15,000 nt of DNA from Halisarca cf. caerulea. Lineage: Eukaryota > Porifera > Demospongiae > Chondrillida > Halisarcidae. The translations under genes and the position numbers were made by a program. This document shows, one piece after another, positions 1 through 8,105 of this stretch. The notes beneath the pieces were generated by a model, which worked only from the letters and a program-made list of their open reading frames with translations, was not told where the DNA came from and searched no databases. The stretch lies in the NCBI GenBank assembly GCA_963170055.1, contig CAUJGJ010000371.1, forward strand, positions 2,766,011-2,781,010, in the 5' to 3' direction. The first letter of the stretch is position 1, and each line of letters starts with the position of its first letter.

Positions 1-721
1 CAAGGTTGACTTTGACACTCAAGTAGGGCATTCTTTATAGTAATTTACACTACAGTTGGAATCACTACAGCTGGAGTATTTGGGGTGGTAGCTTCCCCCT
101 TCCCCCACTGGATAGAACCCTACTCATAGACCAATGGTTCTGATATTGGGTACCCTAGAGAATTACACACCTATAACACCTACACCTATTAGATCAGACA
201 CTGACTAAGATTGTTGGCACAAAAGCTGCTATTTACTCTTTGACCTTGAAGATATTGTAGATATAATATATGTGCAACAGAAAAGGTAGAAATATATCTG
301 TTCCAGTTTTAAACACAACATTCTCCTTGTATGTTCCTTATTTGCGTTGAGTTCAGTTCTGCATTCAATTTTACCTCTTTAAACAAAATTTAGGCTTACC
401 TAATTTCCAAGGGGGGGGGGGGGGGGGGGCAAGACTCTGGCAAGGGGGAGCAAATGCCCCCCCTTAATGAAACCCTGATAGTAGCATATATTACATATAA
501 GTATATGATGTAAGTCAGTACATGTATGCTTGTGCACATTGAAAGTAAATGTAATCTAGTACACAAAATTACATATTGTACAGTATGTACATACATATAC
601 ACATGCAGAGTGCACAGTGCTCTATAATGATTAGATACTGCAACTCAATGAACACACAAATAACAACAAACGTTGCACATCCAATGATTATGGCTAGCGT
701 CATGTTTTAAATACTACTAAC
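1..721. other. No recognised exon; downstream flank of the receptor exons
   Basis: The next exon of the minus-strand GABA-B-like gene is expected in this direction. I read all minus-strand frames and found no segment resembling the rest of the ligand-binding domain or the seven-helix region. The stretch is AT-rich with one poly-G tract. It is best read as intron, with the remaining exons beyond position 1, or less likely as flank of a gene truncated here. Confidence 0.4.
411..463. repeat. Poly-G run followed by a G5/C7 inverted repeat
   Basis: A run of 19 consecutive G occupies 411-429. About 14 bases later AAGGGGG (442-448) faces CCCCCCCTT (457-465) across an 8-base spacer, so this part can fold into a GC hairpin. 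The contrast with the AT-rich surroundings is strong. Homopolymer length is prone to assembly and sequencing error, so the exact count is unreliable. Confidence 0.8.
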
Positions 722-790
722 CCAGCAAAAGACACGTCTGGCTTGTCCTTCAAAAGCATTTACAATAAACATTGCCGGAGGATCTACTCC
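722..790 (-). CDS. GABA-B-like receptor exon 5 (3' edge uncertain)
   Basis: This exon has 23 codons: acceptor TTTATTACAG (AG 792-791), then GVDPPAMFIVNAFEGQARR and VFCW. This fits the conserved segment that reads RIILGQF..NMAAKVFCCAY in human GABA-B receptors. The best donor is TGG|GTTAGT (721-716), a weak consensus; without splicing a stop follows within four codons. Both edges keep phase 0, like the other exons. Confidence 0.7.
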
Positions 791-3700
791 CTGTAATAAA
801 TTAGGAGAAAGAATTTTATACTGACTAAATTTCACAAGATAGGCAGGTAATGTGAAGAATCACACATATGTATGTACGGTAATTTAATGTGAATTGTGTA
901 TTTCTGTATGCACAGTCACTGCACAGTAACATTCATAGCCATAGGCACACACTCACAAAGTTCATTTGCAGCAATTGTTCAAAATCCGCAAGTTTAAGAT
1001 CATTGGCAACCCTCACAACAGAAGTCTCAATTCCTGAAGTAGAAAATGCCTGTGTTTGCACAGCATCCCATGACTACATCAAAGGAAGAAAAATGCCTCC
1101 ATGTAGTTAAAAAATACATAGGTATGCATCTTCTTCTCATGGCCTATAGCTACTGTCATACGTACATCTGTGAACAAGGGAGTGTCTTGCAGGACCACCC
1201 CTACTTTCTGATTGGATAGCTCTCTGTAGAGATACCTGATGAAGTTTGCTTGGCCCAATTGATTGCTTTTCTCATTGAATTCCAAGCGAAAGAAGTTTGG
1301 AAATAAGGTTCTTCTGGCTAGCACTGGTGATGATGCACTATAATCAACCTATGTAAAATATAATATTATTATAGAGTACGTTAGTACTCCATATGTAGGA
1401 TTGACATTGAAAAACATGGCCGCCATACATTAGCGCAAATTTGTTTTCACCAAGAACTAATGGTATGGTGACTCCATTTTTCTCAAAATAAATTAGTGCT
1501 GCATGCATAGACATTTATAATTTACAGTGACTATAACTATGAGTACACTTCAGAAGGCAATGAAGGTAAGATGTATGAGCATGTGTACATATTGTAAAAC
1601 TGATGAGCAATAGCATCATGCATACATGTCTATCTGTCTATCATGTCTATCATTCAAATGATTAAGTGTAAGTGTTTATGTAAACATTCTCTTTGGTCAG
1701 TAAAAATTGTTTTAAAGATTATTCTGTATACTCAACTATTACCTGGGACAACTACTGGTCATTCAACCCATGCAAGGATCTTCCTCAGCAAAACACTCTT
1801 CATTGAGTGCTTTCAAAGGCAACTACAACATAGGTGCTCAAAAGATTGAAGCCAACTTGTGAGTGTACCTCACTCACCATCATCATGTTGATGAAGTTGA
1901 TTGTAGTAGCCACAGGTTGTGCACGAGGCGAACATCCACTACCAATGACAAACATAGGAAAAGGGGGAGTTTGCTCTTCCAGTGCAGGGAGGATTATGTC
2001 ATACAAGTCAGACAGTGCAGTCTTCGCGAAACACTGCACATGCAATTGGGAAGAATGATATTTTACTTGCATGTATATAGTGGAAATTGATGATTATAAG
2101 ATGATATTACAGTGGATTCTCCGAATAAAGGACCCTTTAGGGCTGCCTCTTTTAAATATTTTGTCTTTTATAAGGAGGTTGTCCTCTTTGAAAGGTTCAA
2201 AATGTATTGGAACTATAAGGAGACAATATTTTAAGACCTCAAGTTGTGTGCTTTGAAAAGAAGCTGTCCTTATTTCAGAGAATTCCACTATCTGGGAGTT
2301 CACTGTATATTCCATTATGATGATGCATAGTATAGCACACACCTAGGCAATACCTACATACAAAACAGTCGTCAGAGGACATATTTACAACAGATCAGTA
2401 TTCAAATGTCAATAATGTAGGTTGAAGGTTAGTTGTCAAGATCCGAACACAATTGCACCATACCATGCACAGATTGTAGGTATCCTAACCTACTTAGCTA
2501 ACCATGGTTGGAACTGTCTGCAGTTCAAATATCATCTCTGACTATACTCATGCAAACAGCTACAAGGACAGACCATGCAGTTAAACTAGTAATGCTATCT
2601 ATAACCATATATAGCTACTGACTCAAATTATAAGATATCCTCTTCTTAGTTAAAGGTATGCAGCACTCTTCTGATGACTTGAACATCTTCGATTTTATTA
2701 CCTTGAGTTCTCAACATCACCAACAAGATTTGGTTCCTCAAACAAGCTCCAATTTAACTATAGACACACTTCAATTGCAAGACACTACTTCAATCGTATC
2801 ATCAAACTCTGGAACATGCTACCAATAAATGACCTATCACTACCATTCACCACAAAAGACATTACTCCATACTACCTTCTGGGATCAAATCATCCACAAC
2901 TTTAAACTCAGATCAGTTATGCAATTTCATTACCTATTCCCCAGCTATGGATGTTGTCTAATAACTTATCATCACTAATCCACGTTTTCCATCTCATTTC
3001 TGTTCTCTAGTGTGTTTTATACCAAACTTATTTCTGTAATTATTACGGGCTCACAATCATAATACTTTAATTTCATGCCTGTTTTACACATTGTCAATGG
3101 TTTCCCAAAATTTTGCCAAGTCTCCCTCACAAATTCCTTCACCTATACCACAAATTAATTATATTTCTTTCCTGTATTTACATTTTCACATTTTTGTACG
3201 CATGCACGTCATCCACTATTAACTTCAGTATCAGTATCAGTATCAGAAATCTTATTTAAGCTGGGAAGGCCAATAGCCTGTGGCTACTGCAAAGGCACCC
3301 AGTATACATGTACAAGAACAAATCAAAATGTAAACCATGCGAGAATAAATAATTGATATTAATTAAAATTTGCTAAGTTTATGTGAAGTAATGTAATATG
3401 AAGTAATGTAATATAACTTCACTTTTAATAATGTCCATCCCCACCCCCAGACTACACCAATGTATTTGGTGTTTGTCCCTCAATCACCGTCATGTGACTG
3501 TAAAGTTATGAAATAAAAATAATACTGAACTTCTACCGTTCAGCACACATGCATGTAGAGGGCTAAAGAGGCGCGTGCAGGCAACGTACCATAGACGACC
3601 TGTAACAAGGCTCTAGGAAGTATCCTTGCAGAAGCGAAGGATTGCCGTTGACGATGTCCACTGCCAACTGCACAGCGGGTATAATATCGGTAGTGTCATC

Positions 3701-3844
3701 GTCACCCCCAGTTGAGGCTAAAACGCCGATTGGTATAGCAATTCGTCCGTCGTTAGAACGCTTCCTATAGTTACATAGTGCTGAAGAAGAAACTTTAAGT
3801 GAGATTGAACAAATAAACAGAATAACGCAACAAACTGAAACCAT
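722..3844 (-). CDS. GABA-B-like metabotropic receptor (class C GPCR), 5' half of gene, partial
   Basis: Five minus-strand exons join in phase 0 into about 276 residues. The order is a hydrophobic signal peptide, then the bilobed periplasmic-binding-protein-like ligand domain (ANF receptor family) typical of metabotropic GABA-B receptors. Landmarks are AVQLAVDIVNGNPSLL (in exon 1), IGSGCSP (exon 2, the usual GGGCS-type loop), VDYSASSPVL followed by FPNFFRL (exon 3, the usual DYAASSPAL..PNFFRTVPS), VGVVLQD, and FEGQARRVFC (exon 5). Family members bind a small extracellular ligand and signal through G proteins via seven C-terminal helices, which are not in this window. I chose the ATG at 3844 because the open frame to 3850 begins with GTG, and the ATG is the first in frame. 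Introns are about 1556, 529, 44 and 166 bases. The ligand cannot be inferred: sponge receptors of this family often lack the GABA-contacting residues. The family call is firm; the 3' end is open. Confidence 0.85.
957..1073 (-). CDS. GABA-B-like receptor exon 4
   Basis: This exon has 39 codons, not visible as a long ORF. A pyrimidine tract ending GATGTAG (AG at 1075-1074) precedes SWDAVQTQAFSTSGIE; the exon ends in LLQMNF at donor TTT|GTGAGT (956-951). FSTSGIETSVVR matches the SFSNDPCTSV region of GABA-B receptors. The segment that follows is longer than I recall for vertebrate proteins, suggesting a lineage-specific insertion. A second acceptor at CACAG|GCA would also keep the frame. Confidence 0.7.
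1118..1348 (-). CDS. GABA-B-like receptor exon 3 (3' edge uncertain)
   Basis: The acceptor TTTTACATAG is followed by VDYSASSPVLARR, then FPNFFRLEFNEK and KVGVVLQDTPLFTDVRM, all strongly family-like. Three in-phase donors are possible: after 1166 (GTACGT), after 1154 (GTAGCT) and after 1118 (GTATTT). I prefer 1118 because the number of residues up to the next conserved FS motif then best fits human GABA-B receptors as I remember them; it leaves a very short 44-base intron. The identity of the exon is secure, its end is not. Confidence 0.8.
1878..2033 (-). CDS. GABA-B-like receptor exon 2
   Basis: This exon has 52 codons from CFAKTALSDLYDII to TINFINMMM. The acceptor is a pyrimidine-rich tract ending GTGCAG at 2034; the donor is ATG|GTGAGT (1877-1872). 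It contains FVIGSGCSPRAQPVA, matching the conserved loop with a GxGCS core of GABA-B ligand domains. Joining exon 1 to exon 2 gives YRSSM-CFAKTALSDLYD, keeping the cysteine and the following helix at the spacing seen in the family. Confidence 0.85.
2110..2305. mobile_element. MITE with CAGTG ends and TA target duplication (Tc1/mariner or pogo type)
   Basis: This 196-bp element runs from TA|CAGTGGATTCTCCG to CACTG|TA, with TA on both sides. The right end, read in reverse, contains GGAATTCTCTGAAATAAGGAC, which matches the left-end GGATTCTCCGAATAAAGGAC imperfectly. Motifs of the form ATAAGGA recur inside in both orientations. It has no coding capacity and lies in intron 1 of the receptor gene. 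Confidence 0.7.
2667..2960 (+). pseudogene. LINE reverse transcriptase ORF2 C-terminus, two frameshifts
   Basis: Three successive frames give one protein tail: SSDDLNIFDFITLSS from 2667, then RFGSSNKLQFNYRHTS and YFNRIIKLWNMLPINDLSL from 2726, then FWDQIIHNFKLRSV and FHYLFPSYGC from 2877. The YFNR..LWN.LP..DLSL and FWDHF..NF..HYLCPC pattern is the usual C-terminal tail of many animal non-LTR elements (CR1/jockey-like). Frame changes near 2715 and 2875 make it non-functional. Confidence 0.7.
3226..3246 (+). repeat. Short (CAGTAT)n tandem repeat
   Basis: Three and a half copies of CAGTAT lie just before the LINE terminal motif. Confidence 0.85.
3251..3302 (+). repeat. LINE-tail motif, copy 1
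   Basis: The motif CTTATTTAAGCTGGG..GGCCAATAGCC..GGCTACT..GGCACCCAG recurs in the same orientation at 10846-10900 with moderate divergence. Here it sits at the end of the decayed LINE, so it is probably a family 3' end. Confidence 0.6.
3590..3844 (-). CDS. GABA-B-like receptor exon 1 (signal peptide and start of ligand domain)
   Basis: This exon has 85 codons starting MVSVCCVILFICSISLKV, a hydrophobic leader with probable cleavage near residues 20-24. It then reads IAIPIGVLASTGG and AVQLAVDIVNGNPSLLQGY, the usual first strand and helix of the ligand domain. It ends in YRSSM at a donor ATG|GTACGT (GT at 3589-3588), phase 0. Reading on past the donor gives an unrelated tail, which supports splicing. 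A TATA-like motif lies about 84 bases upstream. Confidence 0.85.
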
Positions 3845-3927
3845 CTCCACTAAACTAGCTATACTGATATTTGTTATTATTATAATAGGTATATTAATAA
3901 TATAATATTATAACCGTAGGCACTCAA

Positions 3928-3935
3928 TATTTATA
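3928..3935 (-). promoter_or_regulatory. TATA-like box upstream of the receptor exon 1
   Basis: The minus strand reads TATAAATA about 84 bases upstream of the ATG at 3844, a plausible distance for a core promoter with a short 5' UTR. The surroundings are very AT-rich, so chance is a real alternative. Confidence 0.3.
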
Positions 3936-3944
3936 GACCTACTC

Positions 3945-4715
3945 CCTGAACGGACATACGTATCTTACTTGTTGTGGTGCCTAATTTGTTTATCCAATAA
4001 GACCGGGTGAGACCGGTGTTTTGTGCTCCATGATTGGGAGGTGTTCTTATTAGCTGCGCTATACTTTTGTATGGCTTGATATACATTGCCCATTTTTGGA
4101 GCATGCATGCAATTGCAAGTGTGCACTTTCCCCTTTAATGTTGACCCACAACCATACAAGATAACATTGTATCAACTTGCAATAAATTTATGTTGTCACA
4201 TGCAAAGGGTGTATGGAGTTGGGCAGCTTTTTCCTGCATGTCATGTCTAGCTGTATATTATAATCAAATTTCAGCCAAACCTCTTTACAGCAACATCATT
4301 GGTTCCACTATACAACATGCTACTATAACCAATGGCATGGTGTTGTTGTTACCAGTACATTTTGTATAGAGACCAGTACTGGTGAAACAGTTCCCAACAC
4401 GTTTATTGACATACATATTGTATCAAGTGAATTTGTAAGGAGGTTTGACTGCATGTATGATAATTATCATGAATGACCAAAAGCCTCGTCTCTAATGACT
4501 AAACAGGCTGGGTTAGGTGTACTTCTGTGACCAAGTTGGTCTTTTTACCAAGGAGGGGTGACCCCTTCCAAATCCATGTTCTTACAAGCAATATGCAGGA
4601 ATTTCGAAGTACATGCCACTGATTATAAATCGATTTATTAATCTCAGACTGTCGGACTAAAACATGCCTAGTATCTGACATGCATCCATATACGTTACAT
4701 CTACAAATGTGATCA
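3945..4715. other. No gene recognised; intergenic
   Basis: No convincing exon is seen on either strand. A minus open frame of 64 codons ending at 3965 has no family features. A 12-base palindrome ACCAGTACTGGT lies at 4372-4383, and CATTGGTT/AACCAATG face each other around 4300-4330; neither amounts to a defined element. Confidence 0.5.
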
Positions 4716-5441
4716 CTTCAACATCTATGATACTCTTCCTCACAAAGAGATAGAACAGGTGTAAAAGGTCGAAAGCTAATAACATATCAGAACGTTGTCA
4801 AGCCCATAGAAGGCAAACCATGCAATTTAAGTACTCATGTACGTGTTTATAGTCAACCACTCATCCACTGAGGAGACTATATATATGCAGTTGCCACCCA
4901 AACAACCAATATGAAGTATAAAGGCGCTATAGAGAATTTAAAGTGGAGTACGTACTATATATCACAATCTCATACAGAACACACATACTGTAGCAGTGAA
5001 GAGACGGCAGTTCACCCCTGAGTCCCAACAGCCAGATACTCTTGGCATCTTATCACACTACACACCCTCACACACTCAAGATCCAGATCTAAGACCATCC
5101 ATGCAACAGTACTGCAATTGGTGGTGCATTCCACTCAATTTTAAAGCACTACAGGAGATCAAAGGTAGGGCACATCTTGTGATTTTGATAAGTGCAACAG
5201 ACATTAACAATACTTTTTCCTAAAAATACACCACTTTGACACCAGCTCCGGATCCATCAATCCTAGCTATAGCATGGTCAAAGTAAGAAATTGTGAATGA
5301 ACTATAATCCAAATTACATACATATAACAGCCAATGGCAAACAAACTACATAATAAACTTTATTTTTGATTAATATTGTCCTCCATTCAACGCCACATTC
5401 ATATATGCATGCTCAAGCTACTAAGTGCTACTAATGAGGCA

Positions 5442-5631
5442 CAGTGGAACCCCTCTATTCCAGACCCCTGAACTGGGGACACCCCTCTAATATGGTCACA
5501 TACCACTGGAACCAATTATATGACTCACCATACAATCACATAGTACATCTTCAAACCTTGAAATGAAGACACCTTAATAAAAGGACAGGCTTTTCTGGTC
5601 CGAAGGTGTTGAGAATAGAGAGTTTCCACTG
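5442..5631. mobile_element. MITE with CAGTGGAA ends, copy in repeat 1
   Basis: The left end CAGTGGAACCCCTCTATTCC matches the reversed right end CAGTGGAAACTCTCTATTCT. The right flank begins TA; the left flank is GCA, so the TA duplication is lost or absent on one side. The subterminal motif CCCTCTA-AT..GG-CAC is repeated inside. Length 190 bp, non-coding, pogo/Tigger-like ends. Confidence 0.65.
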
Positions 5632-5836
5632 TATACCGCTTTGCAAGTAACATAACCAGAAAGTTTATGCTTTTCATGCAAGATACCTACATTCAGCATG
5701 ATGAAACATTGCAAAATTACACAAAGCAAGCATACTGATTGTGTCCAGAAGCACAAACATTGCAATTATATCAAAATTAGAAAAAATAATGTAAAAAATA
5801 ATGACAGATACAAAATATACTGTACTCATCACACCA

Positions 5837-5982
5837 TCATAGAGTCTGTACCAACACAGGATTTCGTTGTTCACCTATAAGCACATCTCCATCAGTGTAT
5901 TCTACATTGAAGCCTGTTGAATCCATATCATCACCATCACAAGATGATTGGAGGTTGGTCCCTTCTGACTCTGCTGTGTTTG
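5837..5982 (-). CDS. Possible terminal coding exon of an unknown gene, copy 1
   Basis: On the minus strand, TTGCTCTATGCTAG (AG at 5984-5983) precedes two bases plus 47 codons: NTAESEGTNLQSS, then CDGDDMDSTGFNVEY, TDGDVLIGEQRNPVLVQTL and a TGA at 5839-5837. The peptide is acidic and hydrophilic, like a cytoplasmic tail, and I do not recognise it. The same frame is kept in copy 2 over 41 codons with two of four codon differences silent. A second acceptor nine bases on (CACAG) gives the same frame. Upstream on this strand the gypsy element cuts in at 6072, so if this was a gene it is probably separated from its other exons. An AAAATAAAG polyadenylation-like sequence lies near 5355-5363 on the minus strand. 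Confidence 0.35.
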
Positions 5983-6076
5983 CTAGCATAGAGCAAATTG
6001 GCATACATTATTATGTAATATACCTTACTTCTTATAGTATCATAAGAATATAAACACATAGGCAGAAAGTTAAGTT

Positions 6077-6488
6077 GCAATCTGAATACTGTATTGGCTC
6101 AATAACAGATGCATCTTGCAACCAAGTTAATTCTTGTTCTATCTTCTCTCTTAAAGCATGTGTAACAGGTCTTGTTCGACAGAAAATTGGTTTAGTGTCA
6201 GAAGGAATGACAATGTCAGTTTCTTGTTTGCGTAAGACTCCAAGCTCTTCCATGAACAACTCGGCATGCTCTTGTAGCAGATCATCCACCTTTGAGGATG
6301 ATACAACTCCTCACAACTTCTGCCAATCTAGTCTAAAATAATGCAGCCAGTCTCTACCAAGGAGACTGCATCTATCTTCTTTGACTACTATTAACCGAAA
6401 TTCTGTATGGTACTGATTCTTATACTGCACCTGCACAAATGTTTGACCAATGGTCGGAATTGTTTCTCCAGTATAGTGACTAGAGTAT
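6077..6488 (-). pseudogene. Gypsy pol: end of protease and N-terminal reverse transcriptase, truncated
   Basis: One frame covers the protease C-terminus, with GETIPTIGQTFVQV and the LLGRDWL motif at 6363-6343, and the start of reverse transcriptase with the usual leader HAELFMEELG, AREKIE-type (ALREKIEQEL) and VIEPIQYSD segments. An in-frame TGA lies at 6313-6311. The frame leaves the family pattern right after QYSD, just where the element is broken, so no catalytic YxDD core is present. Confidence 0.85.
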
Positions 6489-6719
6489 GGTTTCAGTGAC
6501 CACTGAAAGTGCTGCTCCGGTATCTAGTTCCATTGGAACATTGATCCCTTCTATTGTCATTGTGACAGATATTGGTGCTTTCTGGGGATCAGATACTCGG
6601 AATAATAGGTAAGAATCACATGATATGGGAGTATCTGTTGGATCACATGACACGGAAGTATCCATTGCAGTTTCATGTGCATCAACTTTGTGCACAATTC
6701 TAATTTTATCAGATTGCAA
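6480..6719 (-). pseudogene. Gypsy aspartic protease, active-site part
   Basis: The frame contains ISVTMTIEGINVPMELDTGAA with the catalytic DTG at 6524-6516, the hallmark of retroviral-type pepsins that cleave the Gag-Pol precursor. After SVV the frame ends in a stop. The next protease segment (LKPYS) appears in another frame, so a stretch of the enzyme has been lost by deletion here. Confidence 0.85.
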
Positions 6720-6724
6720 TTGCT

Positions 6725-6925
6725 TAAATCACACACCCTCTTTCTGCTTGCTTTGCATTCTCGCTTTGCAAGCTTTCCGAATGTGTCCTTAATTGCTTAG
6801 AACAAACAGCTTTCTGAAATGTACACTCTTCCCAAGGCAACGATAGCATTCAGGTGTGAATTGTGAGGAGGATAATTTATGTATTGGTTTAACGGGACAA
6901 GCTTGAGTTATTGCCTCCTCTGTCT
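6725..6925 (-). pseudogene. Gag nucleocapsid, degenerate zinc-knuckle region
   Basis: In a frame shifted from gag, TEEAITQACP leads to ECYRCLGK, the start of a CCHC knuckle, and later GHIRKACKAR, the end of a second one. Cysteines between them are missing and a stop precedes GHIRKAC. Another stop lies near the join to the protease frame. These knuckles normally bind the element's RNA. Confidence 0.75.
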
Positions 6926-7447
6926 ATTCCGAATATCTTTAGTATCCCTTTCTGCTGCCTCAAATGCTTGGCGGAGAGTGAAAGCTTTGTCAAAGGTCAA
7001 ATCTGCCTCTGCAAGTAACCGCCTTTGTAAAGCCAGGTCCCAAATTCCACACACCAGCCTGTCTCGCAACATTTCCTGCAGTGTTTCACCAAAATTGCAG
7101 TGGTCTGAGAGTCTTCTAAGATCTGCTACAAACTCTGCCACGTTTCCACCTGCATTTTGTTGCCGTGTGTGGAAAGCATATCGTCTCACTATGACCGATG
7201 GTCGGGGGTTGTTATGTTCCTTTAAGAGCGTCCCCAAATCTGTACATGACTTTGCTGTTGGCTCTGCTGGAGCTGTGGGGTTCCAAATTAACTGGTAAGT
7301 TGTTGGTCCACAACCACTGAGCAATACTGCACGCTGCTTCTCTTTAGGAACATCATTCGCAAGAAAGTACTGCTGTAGCCTTTCTGTATAGGATAACCAA
7401 TCCTCCTTGGCCTCGTCGAACTCCCCAAAAACAAAAACTTGAGACAT
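6908..7447 (-). pseudogene. Gypsy gag (capsid-like) ORF, frameshifted at its 3' end
   Basis: This frame has about 179 codons from ATG at 7447; the open frame reaches 7465 only through TTG. MSQVFVFGEFDEAKEDWLSY and the later VAEFVADLRRLSDHCNFGE with LRDRLVCGI are classic retrotransposon gag features (structural capsid protein packing the RNA). The stop at 6908 falls about 15 bases after the point where the frame should change to continue into the zinc knuckles, so the end is a frameshift product. Confidence 0.85.
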
Positions 7448-7469
7448 CTGCCTGGGTTCAAGCAAGAGA

Positions 7470-7481
7470 TCCTCATCGCCA
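7470..7481 (-). other. Primer-binding site of the gypsy element
   Basis: Three bases after the LTR the minus strand reads TGGCGATGAGGA. A TGG start complementary to the CCA end of a tRNA is expected here. TGGCGACGAGGA-type sites are common in this element group and usually assigned to a serine tRNA; I recall that and have not checked it. Confidence 0.6.
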
Positions 7482-7484
7482 ATA

Positions 7485-7730
7485 TGTTATGTATCTCTCA
7501 TACACTTTAACACGTTCAGTAATGATTCAATCTCAAATCTCAAGCAACAGAGTATAACTGAATACAGGCTGACTTAGCAAACACAGAACCCCCTTTATAT
7601 AGAGGGACAAACGTCATCACATATGTCAGGTACACCATGATAGACAACTACAACATGAAACAACACGAGATAGAAATCAATATGGTACAACACTAGTTCA
7701 TTAAAACACATCATCACTAAATACACAACA
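7485..7730 (-). repeat. 5' LTR of the gypsy element
   Basis: This 246-bp segment begins TGTTGTGTAT and ends ATACATAACA, an inverted terminal pair with one mismatch and TG..CA ends. A TATATAAAG promoter motif lies inside at 7601-7593. No second LTR is in the window, so LTR identity cannot be used for dating. Confidence 0.8.
7593..7601 (-). promoter_or_regulatory. TATA box inside the LTR
   Basis: TATATAAAG on the minus strand, about 110 bases before the LTR's 3' edge, is the likely core promoter for the element's transcript. Confidence 0.5.
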
Positions 7731-8105
7731 GTTAATTATATAAATATGTATACACAATGTTTATTTGAATTTATTTATCTGTGCAACATACAGGGCATGT
7801 GCATGGTGTTTTCATATAAAGTTTGGCATTTGTATTGTATTGTAGCAAGTTACTAGTTTGATGCCATATTATAACTAACAAGACTTCATGGTTATGGCTG
7901 AATCATATCAAGTATATAGTACTGAAAAAGCTGTTCATTTGGTTACTGTTAGAGTTAAATATGATATATATTAATGAAACCACAAGTAGTTATATTCCTC
8001 AGTTTAGTGGCCTATAATAATTATTATGGAGAAATTATATTATTACTTTAATTTCTTTAATCTTTTTGATATAATATCATATAGATTCCTAAGGCTTTTA
8101 CTTGG
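7731..8105. other. Nothing recognised
   Basis: AT-rich sequence upstream of the gypsy LTR. No exon, repeat or RNA gene could be supported on either strand. Confidence 0.5.

Larger units (their letters stand above)
2658..3302 (+). mobile_element. Decayed 3' end of a non-LTR retrotransposon (LINE)
   Basis: The plus strand carries the C-terminal end of a LINE ORF2, then about 300 bases of 3' untranslated sequence, a short CAGTAT repeat and a terminal motif that recurs at 10846. It is truncated at its 5' end and inserted antisense in receptor intron 1. Exact borders are not visible; no target duplication was found. Confidence 0.65.
4716..6076. repeat. Direct repeat of about 1.36 kb, copy 1
   Basis: The segment matches 13491-14847 in the same orientation throughout, with scattered substitutions and small indels. 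The left edge is at CTTCA-ATC-TATGATACTC. The right edge is at the AAGTT where the gypsy element begins. Both copies contain the same MITE and the same possible terminal exon. Either a segmental duplication or two copies of an unrecognised dispersed repeat would explain it. Confidence 0.9.
6072..7730 (-). mobile_element. Truncated Ty3/gypsy LTR retrotransposon
   Basis: The order on the minus strand is 5' LTR, primer-binding site, gag, zinc-knuckle region, aspartic protease and the first part of reverse transcriptase. It then stops at 6072-6077, where the direct repeat begins. RNase H, integrase and the 3' LTR are absent. Frameshifts, an internal deletion and in-frame stops show that it is dead. 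Base composition is visibly less AT-rich than the surroundings. Confidence 0.9.

Noticed and set aside
1834..2090. Plus-strand frames over receptor exon 2
   Set aside because: Antisense shadows of a minus-strand exon with family motifs and splice sites.
3845..3850. Start of receptor exon 1 at 3850
   Set aside because: The codon there is GTG; the first in-frame ATG is at 3844.
3965..4159. 64-codon minus-strand frame
   Set aside because: It does not start at a supported exon, has no recognisable motif, and its composition gives no coding signal.
4263..4383. Possible small inverted-repeat element around ATTGGTT/AACCAAT
   Set aside because: Stem matches are short and interrupted, and no target duplication or second copy is visible.
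4996..5223. Plus-strand frame with RRQFTPESQQPDTLG, shared with 13777-13900
   Set aside because: It starts at GTG, is cut by a stop inserted in copy 2, and resembles no family. It could be a non-coding part of the repeat, so it is not listed as a gene.
5674..5874. 66-codon hydrophobic minus-strand frame, identical in both repeat copies
   Set aside because: It starts at GTG and overlaps the stop and downstream part of the better candidate exon in another frame. Its identity simply follows from the 223-bp identical block, and hydrophobicity is expected from the AT-rich sequence.
6879..7298. 139-codon plus-strand frame
   Set aside because: Antisense shadow of the gypsy gag frame, which has clear family features.
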